Source: Bacteroidota bacterium (GTDB taxonomy: Bacteria > Bacteroidota > Bacteroidia > Chitinophagales > Chitinophagaceae). Taken from it: a stretch of DNA of 64,000 nt. Both the position numbers and the translations under genes were made by a program. The stretch is taken from the NCBI GenBank assembly GCA_023409975.1, contig JAEYQO010000057.1, positions 1 through 64,000 on the forward strand. Reading direction: 5' to 3'. Under the pieces are notes generated by a model that saw nothing but the letters and a program-made list of their open reading frames with translations, searched no databases and was not told the DNA's origin. The first letter of the stretch is position 1. Every line of letters starts with the position of its first letter. Shown in pieces: positions 43,661-51,230 of this stretch.

Positions 43661-44980
43661 ATGAAGACCAGAACGGGAGAACTATCAACTGAGATTTTGC
43701 TTTGGCTGGACAGAATGTTGGGGAGATCCGGGATCAGCAGTGCCTGGTTGCCGCCAGTGAAGACCCTGATATTGTTTTTAGCGGCGCTACTGCTTTCATT
43801 TATCTTTTTCTACATCGCCCGTTTTGTGTTGGTGCGGCTATTGCATCGGTTTTTTCTGAAGACCCGCAGCAAGTGGGATGATACCCTTGTTGAGCATAAG
43901 GTTTTTCAGAACCTTGCCCATCTGTTGCCAGTTTTGGTGTTTATGGCAACTATAGATCTGGTGTTTGCGCACTATCCGGCCTGGTTGCCTTTGCTGCACC
44001 GGTTGCTGAATGTTTACCTTGTTTTGGTAATTGTCAGTGTTATAATTTCCTTTCTGAGAGGGATGGAAACCTTTCTTTCGGGAGTGGAGGCTTTCAAAGA
44101 CAAGCCATTGGCCAGTTATTTTCAGCTTACCCGGATCATTATCTATATCGCGACCGGTATACTAGTTCTTTCTATACTGATGTCGCGGTCGCCGATATAT
44201 TTCCTGAGTGCATTTGGAGCGATGACTGCTGTATTGCTACTTATTTTCAGGGATACTATTCTGGGGTTGGTGGCAAGCGTTCAGATTTCAGCCAATGATA
44301 TGGTAAGGGTGGGAGACTGGATAGAGATGCCCAAGTACAATGCCGATGGTGATGTTTTGGCCATAAATCTGAATACGGTGAAGGTGAGTAACTGGGATAA
44401 GACAATTACGACTATACCTACCCATTATTTTATTTCCGAGAGCTTTAAGAACTGGAGAGGTATGCAGCAAAGCGGGGGCAGACGAATAAAGCGGGCATTG
44501 TACATTAACCTTCGTTCCATTAAGTTCGTTGATCCGGAGATGCGTGAGCGGTTCAAGCAATTTGATCTTGTGAAGGATTATATTGTTGAGCGTCAGAACG
44601 AGATTGAGATGTATAATATGGAGCACCAGGTGAACACTGCGGTGTTGATCAACGGGAGACGGATGACGAATATTGGCGTGTTTCGCCGTTATGCGGAGAA
44701 TTATATTCGGAATCACAAGGGCATTAACCAGAGTATGACGCTGATGGTCCGGCATCTTGCGCCGACGGATCGGGGGTTACCGCTGGAAATTTATTGTTTT
44801 ACAAAGACTGTAAAGTGGCTGGAGTACGAGCCTATACAGGCCCATATATTTGATCATTTGCTTTCTGCGGTTCCATTTTTCGATCTGGAAGTGTTTCAGA
44901 CGCCATCGGGTAGTGATATTGCCGTGGCCGGAGCTGCACTGGCGGGATCGGGAGCGGGCAGGCAGCGGGATATAGATTAG
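43661..44980 (+). CDS. mechanosensitive ion channel, MscS superfamily (YbdG-like)
   Basis: A 439-residue inner-membrane channel. Several N-terminal membrane segments (about 28-50, 75-95, 100-125, 145-170) precede the pore helix (SAFGAMTAVLLLIFRDTILGLVASVQIS) and the cytosolic beta domain with the YbdG signature GDWIEMPKYNADGDVLAINL, then TIPTHYFISESFKNWRGM. Such channels open at low osmolarity. The start at 43661 is chosen because the first 21 residues of the longer frame overlap the promoter. It has its own promoter and sits between tuf and tRNA-Trp, probably an insertion into the translation cluster. Confidence 0.9.
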   Translation: MKTRTGELSTEILLWLDRMLGRSGISSAWLPPVKTLILFLAALLLSFIFFYIARFVLVRLLHRFFLKTRSKWDDTLVEHKVFQNLAHLLPVLVFMATIDLVFAHYPAWLPLLHRLLNVYLVLVIVSVIISFLRGMETFLSGVEAFKDKPLASYFQLTRIIIYIATGILVLSILMSRSPIYFLSAFGAMTAVLLLIFRDTILGLVASVQISANDMVRVGDWIEMPKYNADGDVLAINLNTVKVSNWDKTITTIPTHYFISESFKNWRGMQQSGGRRIKRALYINLRSIKFVDPEMRERFKQFDLVKDYIVERQNEIEMYNMEHQVNTAVLINGRRMTNIGVFRRYAENYIRNHKGINQSMTLMVRHLAPTDRGLPLEIYCFTKTVKWLEYEPIQAHIFDHLLSAVPFFDLEVFQTPSGSDIAVAGAALAGSGAGRQRDID

Positions 44981-45023
44981 CGTCTGGTATGGCAATTTAT
45001 TTTTTTATTCCGGCGAGGGACTG

Positions 45024-45055
45024 TTGAATTATTCACGGAAAACTTCTTACTTTTG
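45024..45055 (+). promoter_or_regulatory. promoter of tRNA-Trp-secE-nusG
   Basis: TTG at 45024-45026, 21-bp spacer, TACTTTTG at 45048-45055 (matches TAnnTTTG). Downstream sequence TTTGCCATCC (45052-45061) is shared with the tRNA-Thr promoter. Confidence 0.65.
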
Positions 45056-45139
45056 CCATCCACTAAAGTCAAAGGTTACTTTGGCTTTTTAGTTTGAGGT
45101 AATTGAGTTTGAGTACCTTCTGGCAGTTACCAAGTTTAT

Positions 45140-45210
45140 ACGGGCATAGTTCAACGGTAGAATAGAGGTCTCCAAAACCTTTGATCCTGGTTCGAATCCG
45201 GGTGCCCGTG
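45140..45210 (+). tRNA. tRNA-Trp (anticodon CCA)
   Basis: Acceptor ACGGGCA pairs with TGCCCGT, the anticodon loop CTCCAAA gives CCA, the T arm is GGTTCGAATCC and the discriminator base is G. It is just upstream of secE, the usual position. Confidence 0.95.
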
Positions 45211-45310
45211 CTAAAAGTTGCTGATTTTTGGGAGATTCCCTCCTAATGTATAATTTGGTCAGACACTTTATTTCATAAGGGACGGCTAAAACCGGTCCCT
45301 GTTTCGAATT

Positions 45311-45508
45311 ATGGCAAAAATAGGAACCTACATACAAGAAGCTTACGATGAGCTGATACATAAGGTGAGCTGGCCGTCCTGGGATGAACTTCAGCAAACG
45401 ACTGTTATTGTGCTGGTAGCGTTGGTCATCATCACACTATTGATCTTTGGTATGGATACCGTATCGGAGAACGTACTGAGTTTCGTTTATGATATCCTTG
45501 GTAATTAA
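45311..45508 (+). CDS. secE: preprotein translocase subunit SecE
   Basis: A 65-residue single-span SecE. The amphipathic helix YIQEAYDELIHKVSWPSWDELQQTTVIVL with the conserved KVSWPS precedes the membrane segment. It is short, as usual outside Gammaproteobacteria. It stabilises SecY in the translocon. nusG follows after 2 bp. Confidence 0.96.
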   Translation: MAKIGTYIQEAYDELIHKVSWPSWDELQQTTVIVLVALVIITLLIFGMDTVSENVLSFVYDILGN

Positions 45509-45510
45509 TT

Positions 45511-46083
45511 ATGACAACGATGAGTGAAGCTGCGACTAATCAGGAAACCAAATGGTATGTACTCCGGGTAGTTAGCGGAAAAGAGAAAAAGGTTAAAGAG
45601 TATCTGGATAAAGAGGTGAAGATCAGTGGATGGTCTGAGTCTATTATGCAGATTCTGTGTCCTGTTGAAAAAGTTTTCAAGGTTCAGAGTGGGAAGAAAG
45701 TACTTCGTGAGAAGATACTGTTTCCGGGGTATCTGATGCTGGAAGCTGTTGACGGTAAGCTGAGTGATGATATGATCCAGACGATCAAGAACATCACCGG
45801 TGTTATTCATTTCCTAGGGAAAGATCAGCCTACGGCGCTTCGTAAGTCTGAGGTCAACAAGATGTTTGGTAAGATGGATGAGGTTTCAGAGCAGGGTATC
45901 GGATATGCGGAGCCTTATATTATTGGTGAGACTGTGAAGATCATTGACGGACCATTTAACGACTTTAATGGTACTATCGAAGAGGTGAATGAAGAGAAGA
46001 AGAAGCTGAAAGTGGTTGTGAAGATCTTCGGTCGTGCGACTCCTGTGGAATTGAACTATATGCAGGTCGAGAAAATCGCCTGA
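45511..46083 (+). CDS. nusG: transcription termination/antitermination factor NusG
   Basis: A 190-residue NusG. The N-terminal NGN domain starts KWYVLRVVSGKEKKVKEYL and includes KVLREKILFPGYLML. The C-terminal KOW domain has GETVKIIDGPFNDFNGTIEEV. It links RNA polymerase to Rho and the ribosome. A second ATG (45520, MSEAAT) is an alternative start. The gene ends at a strong terminator. The expected rplK is not downstream. Confidence 0.97.
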   Translation: MTTMSEAATNQETKWYVLRVVSGKEKKVKEYLDKEVKISGWSESIMQILCPVEKVFKVQSGKKVLREKILFPGYLMLEAVDGKLSDDMIQTIKNITGVIHFLGKDQPTALRKSEVNKMFGKMDEVSEQGIGYAEPYIIGETVKIIDGPFNDFNGTIEEVNEEKKKLKVVVKIFGRATPVELNYMQVEKIA

Positions 46084-46105
46084 TCAGTATAAAATATTAT
46101 TCTTC

Positions 46106-46137
46106 AAAGCTGTCCTGTCTGGGGCAGCTTTTTTTTT
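46106..46137 (+). terminator. terminator after nusG
   Basis: A 10-bp stem AAAGCTGTCC (46106-46115) with GGGCAGCTTT (46122-46131), one G-T pair, followed by a run of nine T (46129-46137). It closes the secE-nusG transcript. Confidence 0.9.
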
Positions 46138-46179
46138 GGGCGGTGAAGTTTTGAGGATAAGAATGAGTGGCGTGTCCGG

Positions 46180-46878
46180 TTAGCCTTCCAGATGAATGGA
46201 GATCACTATGGTTCTGGTGTTCAGGATATCAATAGCGTTGGTGAGGGGGATATTCCTGTCGTGGAATATCTGGTTGCCGAGGCCCTGACTTAATTTGATT
46301 TCCGGAGAAAAGATGAAATTGGGATAGTACCATTCGAAGCCGAAACCGATTTCATACCCTACATCTACCGGTTTCACCTTCAGCCACTCGTCTGACCTTC
46401 TGGAGCGGGCGTTTGCTGCCATATCATAGTCGAATTTGCCGCCAACCATACCGTAGAATCGAAAATTCCGGATGCGATCGCTTTTGAACTTCAGCTGCAG
46501 GGGGAGATGCATGTAGATGGATTCAATAGAGCGTGTTGAAGTGCTGTCGGAGCCGAAAGTCATTGCGAGTTTCTTTTCCGCGAAGGATAACGAAGGAATG
46601 AAGCGCAGATCGATGAATTTATTCAATCGGAGATTAGCCATCAGTCCCAGGTTGAAGCCGGGGCTCCACAGAGGTTGGATGACCTTAAACGTATCTGAGT
46701 CGACAAACTGGTTGGAGTACTTGATTTTATACTGAGAATAATTGGCTCCGAAAGTGATTCCGAAATAATATAGTTTGTCATCGTGCTCCGGCATGTTGAG
46801 TACCCGGCGTTGCGCATTAGACGGCAAAAAGGCTACCATTAAAAGAGCTATGAGTATGAAGCGCAACTTTATGAACAT
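46180..46878 (-). CDS. PorT-like outer-membrane beta-barrel protein
   Basis: A predicted eight-strand barrel of 232 residues from the start at 46878 (MFIKLRFILIALLMVAFLPSNAQ signal peptide; a longer start at 46914 is possible). The mature N-terminus (VLNMPEHDDKLYYFGITFGANYSQYKI) resembles PorT/SprT of the type IX system and gliding, where PorT is needed for secretion. Strands alternate polar and hydrophobic residues to the end (TRTIVISIHLEG). It differs from generic outer_membrane_beta-barrel proteins by this HFG-like first strand. The neighbour on the minus strand is ribE. I consider PorT more likely than an unrelated barrel, without being sure. Confidence 0.65.
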   Translation of the reverse strand: MFIKLRFILIALLMVAFLPSNAQRRVLNMPEHDDKLYYFGITFGANYSQYKIKYSNQFVDSDTFKVIQPLWSPGFNLGLMANLRLNKFIDLRFIPSLSFAEKKLAMTFGSDSTSTRSIESIYMHLPLQLKFKSDRIRNFRFYGMVGGKFDYDMAANARSRRSDEWLKVKPVDVGYEIGFGFEWYYPNFIFSPEIKLSQGLGNQIFHDRNIPLTNAIDILNTRTIVISIHLEG

Positions 46879-46929
46879 TCGACTAGATATCGTTAAATCC
46901 TTACGAAGATACATTTTGTCTGAAGTTTA

Positions 46930-47544
46930 TTAAGCAGATGGGTTTTCGCTCTTTTTGAAGTTCAGGTTTTGTGCCCTTAGAAAATATTTTCCCAGCACGT
47001 CGAACTCCAGATTTACCAATTGTCCGGGTGTGAGGGACTTGAAGTTCGTGTGTTCGAAGGTATAAGGGATTATAGTGACCGTGAAGGAGCTTTCCTTAAC
47101 ATTAAAAGCAGTCAGGCTTACGCCATTGATGCAAATGGAGCCCTTCTCGATCATTAATGGTGCGAATTCAGCAGGAAAGGTGAAATGGAACAACATGCTG
47201 CCTTCAAGGGTTTCCTTTTTTTCGCAGCGTCCGACACAGTCGACATGACCCTGGACAAAATGTCCGTCGAGGCGGTCGCCTATTCGCAGTGCCCGTTCCA
47301 GATTTACGGAATCACCTGTCTTCCAGGACTTCAGATTGGTTTTGTTGAGTGTTTCGTTAACGGCGGTCACTTTATACAGGGCATCCTTGATATCGACCAC
47401 TGTGAGGCAGATACCGTTGTGAGCCAGAGATTGGTCAATCTTCAGTTCCTTAGTAATGGAAGATTCCAGCCAGAGATCTATATTGGTTCCATTGAGTTCT
47501 ATTGAATTGATCTGAGCCGTCGTTTCGATAATGCCTGTAAACAT
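46930..47544 (-). CDS. ribE: riboflavin synthase alpha chain
   Basis: A 204-residue enzyme with two lumazine-binding barrels. It dismutates 6,7-dimethyl-8-ribityllumazine to riboflavin. MFTGIIET, the GICLTVVDI and GVSLTAFNV repeats and the VDCVGRCE linker are typical. It forms trimers. Gene order on the minus strand: a small lipoprotein (stop 2 bp before), ribE, then the porT-like gene; probably one transcript. No FMN riboswitch was noticed. Confidence 0.95.
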   Translation of the reverse strand: MFTGIIETTAQINSIELNGTNIDLWLESSITKELKIDQSLAHNGICLTVVDIKDALYKVTAVNETLNKTNLKSWKTGDSVNLERALRIGDRLDGHFVQGHVDCVGRCEKKETLEGSMLFHFTFPAEFAPLMIEKGSICINGVSLTAFNVKESSFTVTIIPYTFEHTNFKSLTPGQLVNLEFDVLGKYFLRAQNLNFKKSENPSA

Positions 47545-47546
47545 CG

Positions 47547-48122
47547 CTAGTTTTTGTAGGCTGTGCCCCTGTGGAAGTTGATTGCCGTGTCGCTGACTAC
47601 TGTGAAATTGATATAAATCTGGCTGAAAGTGGTATCGGTCTGATTACGTGTGATCGTACCTACCAGCGTATCTTCCGTTCTGCACAGGAACTGTCCGTAA
47701 TTGAAGCTCGTGTCGGATTCCCGGATGGTTGAGTCGGAACTGGCATTTAAAGCATTTCTTAGTGCAGTAAAACGGAGGCTGTCATTGGGACAAAAGCCTA
47801 CGAGGGCGAACCGGGATTTTGTAAGAGGGACGATCTGGATTTGAATTGTGTTCAGTGATTTGATCGAGTCGAGTGAATTGTCATCATTGTAAACCGAATC
47901 GCGGAACGAGTAGGTGCCTGCAAAGACGTCGACCGGGTAATAACATACGCTGCTGTCGGGTGTGCCGGGGAAGCCCCAGTTGTAGTTAACCGCTTCGGGA
48001 TCATTGCAGTATTTACGGTCTTCTATGCCGGGTACCGGTTTGGAGTCTGGGTCTGTCCACTTTTCGCAGGAGCCAACGAAGATGGTGAGGAGCAGTATGA
48101 GTAGTATGGGGGGGCGCTTCAT
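47547..48122 (-). CDS. small lipoprotein of unknown function
   Basis: A 191-residue lipoprotein (lipobox FVGSC, Cys19). An early segment, YCNDPEAVNYNWGFPGTPDSSVCYYPVDVF, looks like a Cys-containing repeat module seen in Bacteroidota surface proteins (calcium-type loop DPEAxNYN). The rest is beta-rich and not recognised. It is the first gene of the lipoprotein-ribE-porT minus-strand group, divergent from rpsU. Confidence 0.7.
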   Translation of the reverse strand: MKRPPILLILLLTIFVGSCEKWTDPDSKPVPGIEDRKYCNDPEAVNYNWGFPGTPDSSVCYYPVDVFAGTYSFRDSVYNDDNSLDSIKSLNTIQIQIVPLTKSRFALVGFCPNDSLRFTALRNALNASSDSTIRESDTSFNYGQFLCRTEDTLVGTITRNQTDTTFSQIYINFTVVSDTAINFHRGTAYKN

Positions 48123-48181
48123 AAATGTCTAACGCTGGGGGAGACACCAAAATTATCTTATTTTAGGTGCTATTCAATATT

Positions 48182-48213
48182 TTTTGACTGAATCAGGAAT
48201 TTCTTTACCTTTG
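48182..48213 (+). promoter_or_regulatory. rpsU promoter
   Basis: TTTG at 48182-48185, 20-bp spacer, TACCTTTG at 48206-48213, a perfect consensus match, 32 bp before the ATG. Confidence 0.78.
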
Positions 48214-48245
48214 CAGTCCTTAATCACAAAAGGGGGTATTAAACT

Positions 48246-48443
48246 ATGTTAATAATTGATTCTAAAGACTGCGAAAACATTGACAAGGCACTGAAGAAGT
48301 ACAAGAAGAAGTACGAGAAATCACGCACATTGAATCAGCTGCGTGCACGCCAGTCTTATACCAAGCCTTCTGTAAAGCGTCGCACTCAGGTTCTGAAGGC
48401 GATCTACAAACAGCAGCTGGCTTCCGGTAAGTTTGAAGATTAA
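48246..48443 (+). CDS. rpsU: 30S ribosomal protein S21
   Basis: A 65-residue bS21, rich in Lys and Arg, with IDSKDCENIDKALKKYKKKYEKSRTLNQLRARQSYTKPSVKRR. Bacteroidota S21 influences anti-SD occlusion on the 30S. It has its own strong promoter and terminator. In related genomes it is upstream of a xer recombinase, hpf and the tRNA-tuf cluster; here these come after nusG instead. Confidence 0.97.
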   Translation: MLIIDSKDCENIDKALKKYKKKYEKSRTLNQLRARQSYTKPSVKRRTQVLKAIYKQQLASGKFED

Positions 48444-48478
48444 TTCTCAGGTCCCTCTTTAGGAGAAAAATAACTTTT

Positions 48479-48527
48479 GCCTGGTCTTGTAAATTGGTAT
48501 ATTTACAAGACCAGGCTTTATTTATTT
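48479..48527 (+). terminator. terminator of rpsU
   Basis: A perfect 16-bp stem (48479-48494 with 48501-48516), 6-base loop, followed by TTTATTTATTTT. It ends just before the recombinase start at 48532. Confidence 0.9.
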
Positions 48528-48531
48528 TATC

Positions 48532-49425
48532 ATGGTGTTTGAGCAAAGGACAAGTGATTTCATTCAATACCTTCGTTTCGAGAAAAGAAGCGCTCATCAC
48601 ACAGTAACGGCTTATTCGTCGGATCTGGATCAATTCCGGGAGTATATAGAGGGGAAGTTTGGTCCTACCGATCCAGTCGATCTTAATCATTTCCACATCC
48701 GGTCGTGGCTTGCCACGCTTTCAGAAGGGGGGCTTTCACCCAAGTCGGTGAATCGTAAGATGTCCACCCTTAACTCCTTCTTTTTATTTCTCTACAGACT
48801 GCAGCTTATTAAAGCTAATCCGATGCGGAAGCTTCATTCGATGAAGTTGCCTGAGCGGGTGCCGACCTATTTGAAGGAGTCGGAAACCGAACGATTATTG
48901 GAGGACCTGGATTTCGGTGAGGGATTCAAAGGATTTACGGAACGGTTGGTATGTGAGCTCCTGTATCTTACGGGTATGCGCAACAGTGAGTTGAGGAATC
49001 TTAAGACCGGAGATATAGAGTGGGGGTTTAAGCAGATCCGGATTTTGGGTAAGGGCAATAAGGAGCGGTTAGTACCGGTGAGTGATCAGATACTCAAAAA
49101 GTTAAGGGAGTATATGGTGCAAAGAAACGTCATTGCCCGTGGTGACCATGATCATTTATTGGTTTTGGAAAATGGGAAACCTTTGTATTCAGAATATGTC
49201 TACGAGGTGGTTAAAAGAAATCTGGGACTAGTGACTACACAAAAGAAGAAAAGTCCGCATGTGCTCCGCCATACATTTGCCACGCACCTTTTAAATAATG
49301 GTGCAAGTATACAGGCAATCAAGGAACTGTTGGGTCATAGCAGTCTGGCGTCCACGCAGATATACGCGCATAACAATATTGATAAACTAAAAGAAATTCA
49401 TAGACTGAGCCACCCCAGAGGGTAG
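48532..49425 (+). CDS. tyrosine recombinase XerC/XerD family
   Basis: A 297-residue tyrosine recombinase. The N-terminal SAM-like domain (DFIQYLRFEKRSAHHTVTAYSSDLDQF) is followed by the catalytic domain with Arg in TGMRNSEL, HVLRHTFATHL (HxxR), HSSLASTQIYAH (His and Tyr nucleophile). All five catalytic residues are visible. The length and conserved position beside rpsU point to chromosome-dimer resolution (XerC-like) rather than a mobile-element integrase; no att-like repeats were seen nearby. Confidence 0.93.
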   Translation: MVFEQRTSDFIQYLRFEKRSAHHTVTAYSSDLDQFREYIEGKFGPTDPVDLNHFHIRSWLATLSEGGLSPKSVNRKMSTLNSFFLFLYRLQLIKANPMRKLHSMKLPERVPTYLKESETERLLEDLDFGEGFKGFTERLVCELLYLTGMRNSELRNLKTGDIEWGFKQIRILGKGNKERLVPVSDQILKKLREYMVQRNVIARGDHDHLLVLENGKPLYSEYVYEVVKRNLGLVTTQKKKSPHVLRHTFATHLLNNGASIQAIKELLGHSSLASTQIYAHNNIDKLKEIHRLSHPRG

Positions 49426-49454
49426 TTCATTTTTTTAACCTCAAATTTTTGAAT

Positions 49455-49757
49455 ATGAACGTTCAAATTCAGACAGTGCACTTTGATGCCGACAGCAAGC
49501 TACTAGAACACGTGCAGGCTAAGATCGAGAAGCTCAAGACGTTTCATGACCGCATCGTCAGTGTTGAAGTCTATCTAAAACTGGACAATGTAGCCCATCA
49601 GATCAAGGATAAAGTTGCGGAGATCAAAGTCTATGTTCCTAAACACTCCTATTTTGTAAAGCATTCCAGCAAGACTTTTGAGGAATCATTTGAAAGGGCG
49701 TTTGACTCAATGGTAAACCAGGTTAAACGTCAGAAAGAGAAAATGCTGGCTGCTTAA
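49455..49757 (+). CDS. hpf: ribosome hibernation promoting factor (HPF/RaiA family, short form)
   Basis: A 100-residue HPF. The start at ATG 49455 is preferred to the TTG six bases earlier. Features: VQIQTVHFDADSKLLEHVQAKIEKL, VEVYLKLDN and the C-terminal KTFEESFERAFDSMVNQVKRQKEK. It lacks the long-form C-terminal domain. It binds the 30S decoding region and inactivates ribosomes in stationary phase. It is 29 bp after the recombinase and ends in a terminator. Confidence 0.94.
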   Translation: MNVQIQTVHFDADSKLLEHVQAKIEKLKTFHDRIVSVEVYLKLDNVAHQIKDKVAEIKVYVPKHSYFVKHSSKTFEESFERAFDSMVNQVKRQKEKMLAA

Positions 49758-49778
49758 AAATCAAACGAAACGGCAAAG

Positions 49779-49812
49779 AATCCGGTCTTAGAGAAAGACC
49801 GGATTTTTTTTG
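49779..49812 (+). terminator. terminator after hpf
   Basis: A perfect 11-bp stem (49779-49789 with 49795-49805), loop AGAGA, followed by a run of T to about 49811. Confidence 0.9.
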
Positions 49813-49885
49813 TGTGGTGCCCGCTTGCAATAAAAACCGAAAACACCTATTTTGCATTAATATCAACTAAATAACCAATTGCGAC

Positions 49886-51022
49886 ATGCAGCAACCTTTT
49901 AAGAAACTGCTTCTTTTACTAACCGCATCCTTTGCCCTTCTGAATACTGCCTGTAAAAAAGAATTTAGTGAAGACGAGCCATTTCCTGACACGTTTTCTC
50001 CGACCATATTTATAGGTAGTCAGAACCAGTTTCTATATGCGCTTGATCCTCAGACAGGAGAAAAGAAATGGGAATTTCACGCAGGATCCAACCTGCAGGC
50101 CTCACCACTTGTTTTGGGTGAGCATCTCTATGTAGCTTCTGAAAATGGTACTCTCTTCAAGCTGGATGCGAAAAGAGGGGTAGTCCGCAATCGATTCGAT
50201 TTCAATCTGCAATTACTAGGAACCCCTTACGGTGAGAATTTCGAGGGTAACGACTTCGTATATGTACCTGTAGGTAACGATATCGTCGCACTGGACGTGA
50301 CGGCTGATACTATAGAATGGACATTCAGCTCCGCCGGACCGATTTATAGCTCGCCGACTGTTTATGACACCGTACTTGTAGTGGGTAGTTATGATGGAAA
50401 GGTTTATGGGATTGATAAAGAAGACGGCCTGAAGATATGGGAGTACAGCAGTGGCGGTCAGTACTATTCTTCTCCTGTGATTGATGAGAATATCATCTAT
50501 ATCGGTGATTTGAACGGTACGCTGCATGCCATCAACCTTTTTAATGGTACTGGTGCCTGGACATTACCAACGGCTGGTCCGATCCGGAGTTCTCCAATTG
50601 TTTACGGAGGAAATATCATCTTTGGTAGCGATGATTACAGGGTTTATTGTGTTGACAAGATAGCCAAGTGGCCCAGGTGGGTCATCACCACCGGCGAAAG
50701 GATCGTTTCTTCTCCATATGCTTTTGAGCAGACTATTTATGTGGGTAGTTATGATTTCAAGCTGTATGCCATTGATATCATTGATGGTGAAGTGACCTGG
50801 GAATACACAACAACAGCACTTATCAAATCATCTCCATTGGTTTATGACAGAAAGCTTTATTTCGGTAGTCATGATAAACACCTGTACTGCCTGGAGCCAA
50901 TGGATGGGTCGCTGATCTGGAAGCAGAATATCAATGGCTTGATCGAGACTTCTCCTGTGGTTGATAGCCTGAATGGACGTTCACACTACACGTCCTCCAT
51001 CAGCGGGAATTCCAGAAACTAG
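49886..51022 (+). CDS. lipoprotein with PQQ-like beta-propeller repeats
   Basis: A 378-residue lipoprotein (lipobox LLNTAC, Cys23). The mature part consists of about seven blades repeating the pattern SSPxV...YxGSxDxxLYAID...GxxxWxF, the PQQ/BamB-like propeller. Binding of PQQ itself is not implied; no catalytic domain is present, so it is probably a scaffold or sensor at the outer membrane. The gene stands alone with a terminator. Confidence 0.88.
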   Translation: MQQPFKKLLLLLTASFALLNTACKKEFSEDEPFPDTFSPTIFIGSQNQFLYALDPQTGEKKWEFHAGSNLQASPLVLGEHLYVASENGTLFKLDAKRGVVRNRFDFNLQLLGTPYGENFEGNDFVYVPVGNDIVALDVTADTIEWTFSSAGPIYSSPTVYDTVLVVGSYDGKVYGIDKEDGLKIWEYSSGGQYYSSPVIDENIIYIGDLNGTLHAINLFNGTGAWTLPTAGPIRSSPIVYGGNIIFGSDDYRVYCVDKIAKWPRWVITTGERIVSSPYAFEQTIYVGSYDFKLYAIDIIDGEVTWEYTTTALIKSSPLVYDRKLYFGSHDKHLYCLEPMDGSLIWKQNINGLIETSPVVDSLNGRSHYTSSISGNSRN

Positions 51023-51046
51023 ATAAAGAAAACAAAATCATACAGG

Positions 51047-51073
51047 AAGCTGTCCGGAAACGGGCAGCTTTTT
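51047..51073 (+). terminator. terminator after the propeller lipoprotein
   Basis: AAGCTGTCCG (51047-51056) pairs with CGGGCAGCTT (51061-51070, one G-T pair), loop GAAA, then TTTTT. The following region to 51230 shows no gene. Confidence 0.85.
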
Positions 51074-51230
51074 CTTTGCCCTATAGGCATTAGCACCTTG
51101 CCCCATAAGTTCTGAAAACCCTATGTAGTAATTGTGCAGATGTCTGGTACACGTCTCGAAGCGAGTTGATGGGTTACTACTAAGCAGTGCGTGAATGATA
51201 CCAGGAGCGTGTTTTTGCTGCTCCGACGGA

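Noticed and set aside
47545..48245. FMN riboswitch upstream of ribE
   Set aside because: The start of ribE abuts the upstream lipoprotein gene by 2 bp, and no conserved RFN-type segments were seen in the region before that gene.
48532..49425. Tyrosine recombinase as part of a mobile element
   Set aside because: No att repeats or cargo genes, and it lies at the conserved rpsU-xer-hpf site, so a housekeeping Xer role is more likely.
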